Assembly (NCBI GenBank): GCA_016702645.1
Contig: JADJDP010000015.1
Coordinates: forward strand, 57,059 to 121,058
Direction of reading: 5' to 3'
DNA: 64,000 bases
DNA from: Flavobacteriales bacterium
Lineage (GTDB): Bacteria > Bacteroidota > Bacteroidia > Flavobacteriales_F > PHOS-HE28
In this document: one piece after another, positions 24,661-32,542 of the stretch
Position numbering within the stretch: position 1 is the stretch's first letter
How the letters are laid out: the number at the start of each line of letters is the position of its first letter
Made by a program: the position numbers and the translations under genes
Notes under the pieces: generated by a model
Seen by the model: only the letters and a program-made list of their open reading frames with translations
Told to the model about the DNA's origin: nothing
The model's database searches: none

Positions 24661-25461
24661 ATGAGCCTGCATACGATCGTTGTACCCTACGATTTCTCCG
24701 AATGCGCTACCGATGCGCTGCGCGTGGCCGCCAAGATCGCACGCAACACCGGGGCATGCATCGATGTGGTGCACCTCTACGAGCAGATGACGGATTTCCA
24801 CACGGAGAACCAGAAGTTGCGCGAGGACATCGAGGACCGGTTGGAGCGCATTCCCCAGTTGCCGTTCCTGGAAGGGGTTGAACTGAAGAAATTCATGCTT
24901 CGCCAGCTCACGCTCACCGAGATGTTCAAGAACGAACGCATCGCCAAGGCGGATCTCATCGTCATGGGTTCACATGGCGCCACCGGTTTGCGCGGCATCG
25001 TTGGTTCCAATACGCAACGCATCGTACGCAGTGCTCCCATGCCCGTCCTGGTGATCAAGCACCACATCGAGGATTTCGAGGTGAACGACCTGGTGTACGC
25101 GTCCAATTTCACCCCCATGGACGTGGAGAAGTTCGAGGCGTTCCGCCCGGTGATCGATCTATGGGACCCGCGCATCCACTTGGTGAAGGTGAACACGCCC
25201 AAGAATTTTGAACGCAGCGAGGACAGCAGCCGCGCCATCGACCTGTTCCTGCAGCGGCATGAACTGCGCAAGTTCACGGCCACCATCTACAACGACCTCA
25301 GCATCGAGGAGGGCATCCTCAACTTCGCCCGGGGCATCGATGCGGACATGATCGCCATGGCCACCCACGGCCGAAAGGGCTTTTTCCACGTGGTGAACGG
25401 CAGCCTTACCGAGGACATCGTGAACCATACGACCTTTCCCGTCCTCAGCGTAAAGCTCTAG
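24661..25461 (+). CDS. Universal stress protein, tandem UspA domains
   Basis: A 266-residue protein with two Usp domains. Domain 1 starts SLHTIVVPYDFSECATDALRVAAKIA and has the ATP-binding signature IVMGSHGATGLRGIVGSNTQRIVRSAPMPVLVIK (G-2x-G-9x-G(S/T) type). Domain 2 ends with MIAMATHGRKGFFHVVNGSLTEDIV. Cytoplasmic stress-response or energy-starvation proteins of this type are abundant in Bacteroidota. The start at 24661 is fixed by the strand-initial VVPYDFS motif. It runs divergently from siaC. Confidence 0.92.
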   Translation: MSLHTIVVPYDFSECATDALRVAAKIARNTGACIDVVHLYEQMTDFHTENQKLREDIEDRLERIPQLPFLEGVELKKFMLRQLTLTEMFKNERIAKADLIVMGSHGATGLRGIVGSNTQRIVRSAPMPVLVIKHHIEDFEVNDLVYASNFTPMDVEKFEAFRPVIDLWDPRIHLVKVNTPKNFERSEDSSRAIDLFLQRHELRKFTATIYNDLSIEEGILNFARGIDADMIAMATHGRKGFFHVVNGSLTEDIVNHTTFPVLSVKL

Positions 25462-25475
25462 CCGCCCTACCTCGC

Positions 25476-25483
25476 TATCTTTA
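25476..25483 (+). promoter_or_regulatory. Putative -7 element for DUF1883 gene
   Basis: TATCTTTA lies 20 bp before the ATG at 25504 and is a close match to TAnnTTTG. Confidence 0.45.
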
Positions 25484-25503
25484 CGCCTACCATTCGCTCA
25501 ACC

Positions 25504-25887
25504 ATGAAATTCCTGCACAAGACGTTCGAATTGAAGAAGAGGGAGATCATCGAGGTCCACATCGATAAGCCCACCAAGGTGAAGTTCCTTACCGGGCGGG
25601 ACATGAAGAGCTACAAGCTCGGCAAGACCCATTCCTATTACGGTGGCCTTTACGAGGAATCGCCCGTGCGTTTTGTCGTACCCTTCGAGGCCGTTTGGAA
25701 CGTGGTGGTTGAAAAGGGTTCGCACCGGGAGCCGCTGGATGTGAACGCACAATGTGGAGTGCTGGCTCCCAACAGCACGGTGCGCTCTTCGCTCGCCGTG
25801 GATGCCCCCGATCATGTCCGCTTGGCCGATGCTTCTGAACAGGACCTCTCCTCGGAGATCAACCTGGCAGGAAAAAGCGAGGGCTGA
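25504..25887 (+). CDS. DUF1883 domain protein
   Basis: A 127-residue protein. Residues 1-80 match the DUF1883 pattern: an initial strand ending in E-I-IEVHIDKPTKVKFLT, then DMKSYKLGKTHSYYGGLYEESPVRFVVPFEAVWNVVV, where the YGG and SPVRF-VP motifs are diagnostic. The family often occurs next to TIR-domain or nucleotide-signalling genes in other bacteria, but nothing of that kind is here. The C-terminal 45 residues are polar and poorly structured. Function is unknown. Confidence 0.8.
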   Translation: MKFLHKTFELKKREIIEVHIDKPTKVKFLTGRDMKSYKLGKTHSYYGGLYEESPVRFVVPFEAVWNVVVEKGSHREPLDVNAQCGVLAPNSTVRSSLAVDAPDHVRLADASEQDLSSEINLAGKSEG

Positions 25888-25942
25888 CGAACGGATCGCC
25901 GGTCACGATCGTTCTCCGAGCGGATCGATCCCAATAAGGACC

Positions 25943-26650
25943 ATGGAACCACGTACCGAACGCGAACGGTTGGAGCAAGTGCTCATCGGCCAGACGGAGC
26001 TGATGTTCGAAGTTCATCTTTGGCTGCAGGAGGAGCAGAAGCGCGACGATCTCATTCGCGCCTTGGTGCTTTCCTCGAGGAAAGAGCACGTGGTGCCGAT
26101 CCGCGGTCTGGATCCGGAGCGCATCTTTTCACTCGGCTCCATAGAGCGCCTGTGCGTGAAATACCGCCTTCGGTTCCTGGACGGCGGCCTTTTCAAGGGC
26201 GAACTTCCTCCGCAAGCGGTGCATGCCATCCGTTCCCTGGAGCGCAAGGCCGATGGTCCGCTCACCAGCTTCAAGGTGATGGCCCCGGCACAGCGGTTCA
26301 AGCTGTGCGATAGTGAAGTGGATCCCCTGCTCTTCGTTCCTATCGGGAACCAACGCTACTACCTCGTGCACAAATGGGGGAAGGATCTTTCCCGCGTTCG
26401 GGCGGTCGCGTACTGGCCCGTACGCTCGCCCTTCCGTTTGGTGTTCAGCGTGGTTCTCCTGGCCATCCTGTGCGCCACGGCGATCCCCAACTCGCTGATC
26501 GCTCCGGACGCCGCGAGCTACCTCAACGGGCAGCGTGTGCTGATGCTCTTCTGGTCGTTGATGGTCTTCGGCGGGTTCACCGTTTTCGGGTGGTTCGCCT
26601 TCTTCGGCCAGTTCAGCACCCAGGCGTGGAACAGCCGCTCCTTCAACTGA
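25943..26650 (+). CDS. Hypothetical membrane protein (two C-terminal helices)
   Basis: A 235-residue protein starting MEPRTERERLEQVLIGQ. The soluble N-terminal 150 residues contain RKEHVVPIRGLDPERIFSLGSIERLC and LKAVHAIRSLERK-type helices. Two C-terminal membrane segments follow, FRLVFSVVLLAILCATAIP and VLMLFWSLMVFGGFTVFGWFAFFG. The frame is open further upstream over the DUF1883 gene, but the ATG at 25943 is the first with protein-like sequence. No family was recognised. The last 130 bp overlap a convergent small gene. Confidence 0.7.
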   Translation: MEPRTERERLEQVLIGQTELMFEVHLWLQEEQKRDDLIRALVLSSRKEHVVPIRGLDPERIFSLGSIERLCVKYRLRFLDGGLFKGELPPQAVHAIRSLERKADGPLTSFKVMAPAQRFKLCDSEVDPLLFVPIGNQRYYLVHKWGKDLSRVRAVAYWPVRSPFRLVFSVVLLAILCATAIPNSLIAPDAASYLNGQRVLMLFWSLMVFGGFTVFGWFAFFGQFSTQAWNSRSFN

Positions 26651-26856
26651 TCCTTTCGTAGGCGCTCCACCGGGGCCACCTGCAGCAGCTCCGGCCTGCA
26701 GAGGCACGCGTTGCGGAACCATCGCTTCAATTCTTCCCGCTCGGTCGGCAGCAGGCGCTTGAAGGCCTTGCGCAATTCCTTCCGGAACGTGCGCCGGTCA
26801 GCATGACTGATCTTTTCCAGGATCTCCTGGTAGTAGGTCACAGGAACATTCTTCAT
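26518..26856 (-). CDS. Small basic hypothetical protein, C-terminus uncertain
   Basis: A 112-codon frame. The first 75 residues (MKNVPVTYYQEILEKISHADRRTFRKELRKAFKRLLPTEREELKRWFR, split here by context) look like a genuine helical, basic protein and fill the gap after 26650. The remaining 45 codons run antisense to the membrane helices of the previous gene and look like read-through (WPKKANHPKTVNPPKT), so the true stop is probably near 26640 and obscured by a frame error. A terminator lies upstream of it. Possibly a nucleic-acid binding protein; no family recognised. Confidence 0.5.
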   Translation of the reverse strand: MKNVPVTYYQEILEKISHADRRTFRKELRKAFKRLLPTEREELKRWFRNACLCRPELLQVAPVERLRKDQLKERLFHAWVLNWPKKANHPKTVNPPKTINDQKSISTRCPLR

Positions 26857-26923
26857 AGCAGTGGCCTGGATGGTGGTGGGATGCGTACGCGGGACAACCG
26901 CCCTTGGTTACCGGGCGAAGGGA

Positions 26924-26948
26924 GAAGCCCCGGTTCGGCCGGGGCTTC
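26924..26948 (-). terminator. Intrinsic terminator of the hsp20 gene
   Basis: GAAGCCCCGG and CCGGGGCTTC form a 10-bp stem with a 5-nt loop, 21 bp downstream of the Hsp20 stop on the minus strand, followed by TCTCCCTT. Confidence 0.8.
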
Positions 26949-26969
26949 CCTGCTAGCTGCCTTCTCTTG

Positions 26970-27413
26970 TCAGATGATGTCGATGGTCCGGCTCTTGGGC
27001 TTCGCCACCTCGGTCTTCGGGATGCTCACATGAAGTACCCCGTTCTGGAACTCCGCCGTTATGCCCTCGGCGTTCACATGCTCGGGAAGGCGGAAGCTGC
27101 GGCTGAAGGCGCTGTGGCCGAATTCGCGGCGTGTCCACCGTTCGTGCTCCTTCAATTCTTCCACCTTCTTCTCTGCGCTGATCGTGAGCGTGTCGTTCTC
27201 CACGTTCAGCTTCAGGTCCTCCTTGCTGAAGCCCGGAGCAAGTAGTCGCAGTTGGAAGTCGTTCCCGCGCTCGAGTATGTTGACGCTCGGCACGCTGCGG
27301 CGCACATCATCGTGCCCGGTGAAGTGGCTGATGTCGCGACCGAAGAATTCGTTCACGAGGTTGTTGATCGGGCTGGTGAACACAGCCTGCGGGCGGTATT
27401 TGGCGATCGTCAT
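26970..27413 (-). CDS. Hsp20/alpha-crystallin small heat shock protein
   Basis: A 147-residue holdase chaperone. A short N-terminal arm (PINNLVNEFFGRDI) is followed by the alpha-crystallin domain: VPSVNILERGNDFQLRLLAPGFSKEDLKLNVENDTLTI, then ERWTRREFGHSAFSRSFRLPEHVN. The conserved A-x-x-x-NGVL motif reads AEFQNGVLHVSIPK, and the tail (AKPKSRTIDII) carries the I-x-I/V-type C-terminal anchor RTIDI. The ATG at 27413 gives the usual arm; an upstream ATG at 27449 is less likely. A cytoplasmic oligomer that holds unfolding proteins under heat or redox stress. Confidence 0.93.
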   Translation of the reverse strand: MTIAKYRPQAVFTSPINNLVNEFFGRDISHFTGHDDVRRSVPSVNILERGNDFQLRLLAPGFSKEDLKLNVENDTLTISAEKKVEELKEHERWTRREFGHSAFSRSFRLPEHVNAEGITAEFQNGVLHVSIPKTEVAKPKSRTIDII

Positions 27414-27537
27414 GGCTTGTTGGGTGTTGGTTGGTTTGCAGTTGTGCATGATGGTGGGCCGAGGTCAATGGCAATGCCGTTCGAACGATCACGACGGAAC
27501 GACAGGTGGGCCGGGTATACGAGGCCAGAATGACGTT

Positions 27538-28104
27538 ATGCCAGCGCATCCAAGGGACGAATTGACCGGAACCCGATGCTGGATCGGTCCGCTGGATGAA
27601 CTTCACGCCGTGTACCCGCGGCGCAAGAAGATCTTTTTCATTTCAATGATCACGCTTCACAGCCTGCTGTTGGCGTGCTACACGTTCCCTCGTGCGTGGG
27701 TGCCGGAGAAGCTGCGGGTGATCGGCCAACTCTACGCACGCCCGCTCTTTCATCAGCAGTGGATGCTGTTCGCCCCGGACCCACCGATGTGTTCCTGCGG
27801 CTTGGAGGCGAAATGGGGCGCACGGCCATGGGCATCCATCGATCGCGGTCCGAGCGGGTACTTACAGCGCCGAACGGTACAAGCTCTTGCCCGGCATGTT
27901 CAATCCGAAGTGCATGCAGGCGACACCATACCAGCGAAAGAGCTGGTTCATGCCATGCGGGCCATGGCGTTGTATTCCGAGTTCGAACCCGGTGAAGGAA
28001 GGTCACTGCCGCGAGTGGAGTTCCGTTTGGTGGAATCATGTGCAACGGATCCGGGTCGGCCCGCTCAGCGCGAGGAGCGGGTCACACATTTGCACGTGCC
28101 ATGA
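27538..28104 (+). CDS. Hypothetical membrane protein, partner of HTTM protein
   Basis: A 188-residue protein. One membrane helix lies near residue 40 (IFFISMITLHSLLLACYTF). It is followed by RPLFHQQWMLFAPDPPMCSCGLEAK, where the QQW-LFAP(D/N)P motif recurs in proteins encoded beside HTTM genes, and by a soluble C-terminal part. Its TGA overlaps the ATG of the HTTM gene (ATGA), implying coupled translation. The middle (residues 90-110) looks somewhat irregular and may hide compensating frame errors. Function is unknown, but probably acts with the downstream membrane protein. Confidence 0.72.
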   Translation: MPAHPRDELTGTRCWIGPLDELHAVYPRRKKIFFISMITLHSLLLACYTFPRAWVPEKLRVIGQLYARPLFHQQWMLFAPDPPMCSCGLEAKWGARPWASIDRGPSGYLQRRTVQALARHVQSEVHAGDTIPAKELVHAMRAMALYSEFEPGEGRSLPRVEFRLVESCATDPGRPAQREERVTHLHVP

Positions 28105-28943
28105 TGGTTCAGTGGTCCGTGATACGCTTGTTCCAGCGTAACGTGCTGTTGTGGGTGATCGGTTTCACCAGCAGCGCCTACTGGGGTTTCGAAGCCCTGA
28201 ACGCCATGGGCCTTTCGCCGCTCTACCTGCCCTCCGGACCGCTGAAGTACGTGACGCACGCGCTCGCCATGTTGCCCGATGGCGTGAATGATCTCGTGGT
28301 TCTTGTCGCGGTACCCTTGCTCATCCTATTGAGTGTGCACGATCTGCTGCGCGCGCCGCGCTGGTGGTCCGCTTTGTTGATCTGGTTCTTGTACACGAAC
28401 CTGATGAACCGGGCCTGGTTGGCAGGAAGCGGGGGGCAGCAACTGATCGCCAACCTGCTTTTCTGGAACATTTTCCTGAGCGGCAATAGGACCACGGCTG
28501 GTTTGGACGGAGCTCTGGGCTGGAGTTTCCCGGCCTTTTGGATACTGCGCCTCCAAGTGTTGATCGCCTATCTCGCCACGGCGCTGCACAAACTCACCGG
28601 TACGCATTGGCTGGATGGTACTGCGATGGGGGTCGTGGCGACGGATCCCGCATTCGGCCCATCGTGGATCGTTGATCACCCGCTTGCAGCATCCCTCTCG
28701 ACCTGGGCCGTTCTGCTTTTCCAGATCACCTTTCCACTGGCCGTGTGGTTCCGTCGTGCGCGCTATGCCTGGATGTTCTTCGGGATCATCTTCCACTTGG
28801 CAACCGCGTTATGGATGGACATCCCGGAAATGGGACTTGCTTTCATCGCCGCGTACGCGATCTGGTTCGATGAGCAAACCGTTCAGCGTTCCGTTCCGAT
28901 GCGCAGACTTGCAGGAACTGCGGGGTCAGTGAGTACCGCCTGA
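28101..28943 (+). CDS. HTTM-domain membrane protein (vitamin K-dependent gamma-carboxylase-like)
   Basis: A 280-residue protein with about six to seven helices, in the HTTM (horizontally transferred transmembrane) layout related to gamma-carboxylase. It has NLMNRAWLAGSGGQQLIANLLFWNIFL, LRLQVLIAYLATALHKLTGTHWLDGTAM, where the Y-x-x-x-x-x-KL-G-x-x-W-x-G-x-A pattern is diagnostic, and FGIIFHLATALWMDIPEMGLAF. Enzymatic carboxylation is not established for short bacterial HTTM proteins. It forms a two-gene unit with the preceding membrane protein. The stop overlaps the end of the convergent barrel gene by 18 bp. Confidence 0.85.
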   Translation: MMVQWSVIRLFQRNVLLWVIGFTSSAYWGFEALNAMGLSPLYLPSGPLKYVTHALAMLPDGVNDLVVLVAVPLLILLSVHDLLRAPRWWSALLIWFLYTNLMNRAWLAGSGGQQLIANLLFWNIFLSGNRTTAGLDGALGWSFPAFWILRLQVLIAYLATALHKLTGTHWLDGTAMGVVATDPAFGPSWIVDHPLAASLSTWAVLLFQITFPLAVWFRRARYAWMFFGIIFHLATALWMDIPEMGLAFIAAYAIWFDEQTVQRSVPMRRLAGTAGSVSTA

Positions 28944-29774
28944 GCGTTCTTCCTTGCTTCCGCACAAGCGGAATTGCCCGCCAACGACGATGGAGTGCTG
29001 AACGAACCAGAAGTGCTGGCTCGCATGGTCCTCGTCCGAGCCCGTGGTCAGTACATGGGAGAGTTCGACCCATCCGGCCTTGAGCGTGTTGCGGATGTAG
29101 AAGTGTTTCCAAAGCGTGAGGTGCATACCGACCTGGGCACCCACTCCGAAACCCGCGACGTTGAACCGGTTGTTCTGCCCAACACCGAAAAGGCGGACGT
29201 CGCTGCGCGGTATCACTGGTCCGGCGTGAACTCCTTCGTAAACACGCAACCTGAAGCGGCCATCCCGGTTGGCCCAGAGTGGGTCGTAGTGGTCCAGATC
29301 GATCCCGAGCAAGTTCAGTCCGTCAGTGTGCTCGTACTGAAGAAGATCCTTCGTTAGTTGGACATCACGCGACCCCTCGCTCGTTGTGTAGGTCAGTGAC
29401 CGGCTCTCGCTCACGTAGCCGTCCATCCGCACGGTCTGGTCCTGCACAACCACGTACTTCATGTGATCAAGTCCCAGTGACATGCTCCAACGGTCATGGA
29501 AGAACCAGCCCGCCCGATAGTTGTACTGTGGGATCCAGATGTTCTTCAACTTGAAATAATCCCCACCCAAAGGCACCGGTTTGTCCGTCGCGACCACGTG
29601 TCGCAGGGTGAAATCATGATCCGGACCGTTGAAATGGATGTCGCTCCATGAATACCACGATCGGTTGTAGCCCCAGTGGAGGAAGAAGGTGTTCTTGTCG
29701 TGTACTTGGGCGTTGCTACCGGCACCTATCAGCAAGCATCCGAGGAACGCAGCTCTCCGAAGTGCGATCTGCAT
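28926..29774 (-). CDS. Outer membrane beta-barrel protein, hypothetical
   Basis: A 282-residue protein. Signal peptide MQIALRRAAFLGCLLIGAGSNA, then KNTFFLHWGYNRSWYSWSDIHFNG, a strand motif typical of Bacteroidota barrels of the DUF3575/outer-membrane type. Further aromatic-rich strands follow (WFFHDRWSMSLGLDHMKYVVV, FGVGAQVGMHLTLWKHFYIRNTLKAG, HFWFVQHSIVVGGQFRLC). The last strand region is near the C-terminus, as expected. The ATG at 29774 places the signal peptide at the start; an alternative lies at 29807. Cargo or ligand is unknown. Confidence 0.72.
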   Translation of the reverse strand: MQIALRRAAFLGCLLIGAGSNAQVHDKNTFFLHWGYNRSWYSWSDIHFNGPDHDFTLRHVVATDKPVPLGGDYFKLKNIWIPQYNYRAGWFFHDRWSMSLGLDHMKYVVVQDQTVRMDGYVSESRSLTYTTSEGSRDVQLTKDLLQYEHTDGLNLLGIDLDHYDPLWANRDGRFRLRVYEGVHAGPVIPRSDVRLFGVGQNNRFNVAGFGVGAQVGMHLTLWKHFYIRNTLKAGWVELSHVLTTGSDEDHASQHFWFVQHSIVVGGQFRLCGSKEERSGGTH

Positions 29775-29935
29775 CCGTCGGTGTGAGCGGACAAAGGCTT
29801 GCAGCATCGTGTTCGTGAATGGCTTGGAACGATCGCACGGACCCGCCAGGGGCAGGAGTGCGTAAGCGGCACCGAAGCTATCTTAACTTGAGGCAGCAGG
29901 GTGCGCGCTTTGACATTGGCTTGCTGAATGAAGAA

Positions 29936-29963
29936 GGCCCGCCCCGCGAAAGCGGAACGGGCC
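29936..29963 (-). terminator. Intrinsic terminator of the DUF4397 gene
   Basis: On the minus strand GGCCCGTTCCGC and GCGGGGCGGGCC form a 12-bp stem (two G-U) with loop TTTC, followed by TTCTTCATTC. It lies 18 bp after the stop at 29982. Confidence 0.8.
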
Positions 29964-29981
29964 CCCTCAACAGTGTTACTG

Positions 29982-32397
29982 TCAGCGAACGATCTGGAAC
30001 GGCACGGATACAAGTGCATCCCCGCCGATCAGACGAAGCGTATAGGCTCCGGGTGCGAGGTCCTGCACATCCATCTCCATCGACGTTGTGCCTTGAGCGA
30101 CCACATAGGAGCGCTGTCCGCGTACCACGCGGCCAGTGGCATCGATCAGCTCGAGGTCCGCAGTTGTCGTTGTCTGCGCGTTCAATTGCAAGGTGAATCG
30201 GTCATTGGCTGGATTGGGCCAAGGCCGTCGCACCGGTTACCACGTTCACACCTTCCTCGATGCCAGTGACAACAGGAAGCTGTACCAAGGAACCACCCGA
30301 TGGAAGTGCTACCCAAAGGCCGAAAGCCGGTCCATTGCTGTTGTTGGCTGGTGCCAGGAAGCCGCTGGCGAGCACGGTGATCGCGGCACCTTCCAGACCC
30401 AAGGTGGACAAGGGCGCGCTATAGGACGCTACCGTAGTTGTATTGTCGGCCGTACGCACTTGCAAGGTGAAATCCAAGGTGGGCACTTCGAGGTAGCCGT
30501 TGAACTCACCATAGCTGATATCGTCCACCAAGGTTGCGTTCACCACAGCACTCTCGAACACGTCCACTGTGGGTGCATCCGTACAACCGTGGAAGACCAG
30601 GATGTCCGTGTTGGCGGCTCCGGAGGTGGCCACTTCGCGAGCACCACCCTGCACGTAGATGTCGAAGGGCGTGGCGGGGTTGTATCCGCTGGCGCTCACG
30701 ATACCGTTGGCCACCAGGATGAAGGAACCACCGGCAGGGAGGTTGTAATCGAAGTTCGCGATGGCGTCGTTCACACTGGTGCTGTTGGCCGGGGCAATGC
30801 TCAAGGTGAGATCAACGCCCGCTTGCACATCAACGAACGGTGTGGCGGTGCGGAAGGCGAAGTCGTCCACGAGCAATCCACCGTTCAAGTACACGTCCAC
30901 TTCAGCGGCAGCCAGATCAGCACTGTTGTGGATCGCTTGCAAGCGCGCCGTTGGAATGGCAGCGCTGGGCAGTTCCACGAGCGCACCACCGGAAGGCAGC
31001 GCTACCCAAAGACCGAAGGCCGGACCGTTGCTGTTGACGGCAGGGTTGAGGAAGCCGCTTGCGAGCACCGTCAACGCCGCACCTTGCAGACCCAGGGTTG
31101 CCAATGGAGCTTCGTATGCGGCAACGATGGTGCTGTTGTCAGCCGTGCGCACCTGGAGCGTGAAATCCACGGTCGGTAGTTCAAGGTAGCCGGCGAAGTC
31201 ACCATAGCTCGCGTCGTTCACGATGGTGGTGCTCACCACTGCGCTCTCGAACACATCCACGGTGGGCGCGTCGGTGGCGCCATGGAGCACGAGCACATCG
31301 GTGCCGGGTCCTTGGGCGGTCTCACGGGCACCTGCGAAGGCCAGCATCTCGAACGCTGTGGCGGGGTTGTATCCGCTGGCGCTCACGATACCGTTGGCCA
31401 CCAAGATGAAGGAACCACCGGCAGGGAGGTTGTAGTCGAAGTTCGCGATGGCGTCGTTCACACTGGTGCTGTTGGCCGGGGCAATGCTCAAGGTGAGATC
31501 AACGCCCGCGTGCACATCAACGAACGGTGTGGCGGTGCGGAAGGCGAAGTCGTCCACGAGCAATCCACCGTTCAGGTACACATCAACTTCAGCGGCAGCC
31601 AGATCGGCGCTGTTGTGTATCGCTTGCAAGCGTGCCGTGGGAATGGCAGCGCTGGGCAGTTCCACGAGCGCACCACCGGAAGGCAGCGCTACCCAAAGAC
31701 CGAAAGCAGGACCATTGCTGTTGACGGCCGGGTTGAGGAAACCGCTCGCGAGCACGGTTAGCGCCGCACCTTGAAGACCGAGTGTTGCCAGCGGAGCTTG
31801 GTAGGCGGCAACGATGGCGCTGTTGTCAGCTGTGCGCACTTGCAGTGTGAAATCCACGGTGGGTAGTTCGAGGTAACCAGCGAAGTCCCCGTAGCTCGCG
31901 TCGTTCACGATGGTGGTGCTCACCACTGCGCTCTCGAACACATCCACGGTGGGTGCATCGGTAGCGCCATGGAGTACGAGTACATCGGTGCCAGGGCCTT
32001 CTGCGGCTTCGCGGGCAGGTGCGAAAACTGCCAGGCTGAACGGTGTGGCAGGGGTGTAGCCAGTGGGGCTCACCGTACCGCTCGCGACCATTTGATAGGT
32101 CTCTCCGCTCGCTAGTGTAAAGGCCTCCGTGTAGATCGCCTCAGCAACGCTGGCGCTCGTTCCGGGGGCGATGGCCACGCTGATTGGAACACCAGAAGGC
32201 ACATCAATGAACGCTGTGGCTGTTCGGAAGGCGAAATCGTTGAGCAGCAAAGCGCCGTTCGCGTATACGTCCACTTCTGCGGCGGCCAGGTCGGCGCAGT
32301 TGTGGATCACCTGCAAGCGAGCAGTCTGGGCTACCACTGGGGTGGAGGCCAGAGCAACTGCCCCGAGTAGAGTTAGGGAGAGGGTCTTGTAGTTCAT
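29982..32397 (-). CDS. Secreted triple-DUF4397 protein with T9SS sorting domain (frame break before the sorting domain)
   Basis: Signal peptide MNYKTLSLTLLGAVALASTPVVAQ, then three DUF4397 modules of 229 residues. Each starts ARLQ(V/A)IHN(C/S)ADLAAAEVDVY and contains LLVDDFAFRTATPFVDV, TDVLVLHGATDAPTVDVFES and NPAVNSNGPAFGLWVALPSGG. Modules 1 and 2 are almost identical in their shared parts. A single base is missing near 30228; beyond it the frame reads VRRPWPNPANDRFTLQLNAQT ... VSVPFQIVR, a T9SS type A domain. A stop-to-stop reading ends at 30202 instead. A surface or secreted adhesive role is inferred from repeat architecture. The AT-rich leader at 32401-32480 is unusual. Confidence 0.85.
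30671..32044. repeat. 687-bp tandem repeats within the DUF4397 gene
   Basis: The landmark GTGGCGGGGTTGTATCCGCT occurs at 30671 and again at 31358, exactly 687 bp (229 codons) apart; a diverged third copy begins near 32045. Between them long stretches differ at only scattered third positions, indicating recent duplication or gene conversion. Confidence 0.85.
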
Positions 32398-32400
32398 GGT

Positions 32401-32480
32401 CTGATGGGTTGTTTGTGGTAGAACAACCCATGTTTCAAAATGTTCATCAAAACGATTAAAAAGATGAACAAAATTGTTCA
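32401..32480 (-). promoter_or_regulatory. AT-rich leader of the DUF4397 gene with nested inverted repeats
   Basis: Three inverted repeats are packed into 80 bp. TGGGTTGTT / AACAACCCA (32405-32430) is a perfect 9-bp hairpin just before the start codon. TGTTCATC / GATGAACA (32441-32470) and GAACAA / TTGTTC (32466-32479) share the half-site TGTTC. Base composition is far more AT-rich than its surroundings. It may hold the promoter and a regulator site plus a 5'-UTR hairpin; no known regulator is assigned. Confidence 0.6.
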
Positions 32481-32542
32481 AGGCACGCCAAACTGCCCCA
32501 TCCTGGGGATTGAGCCCGTGTATCGGATCAGAAAGGATCCAC

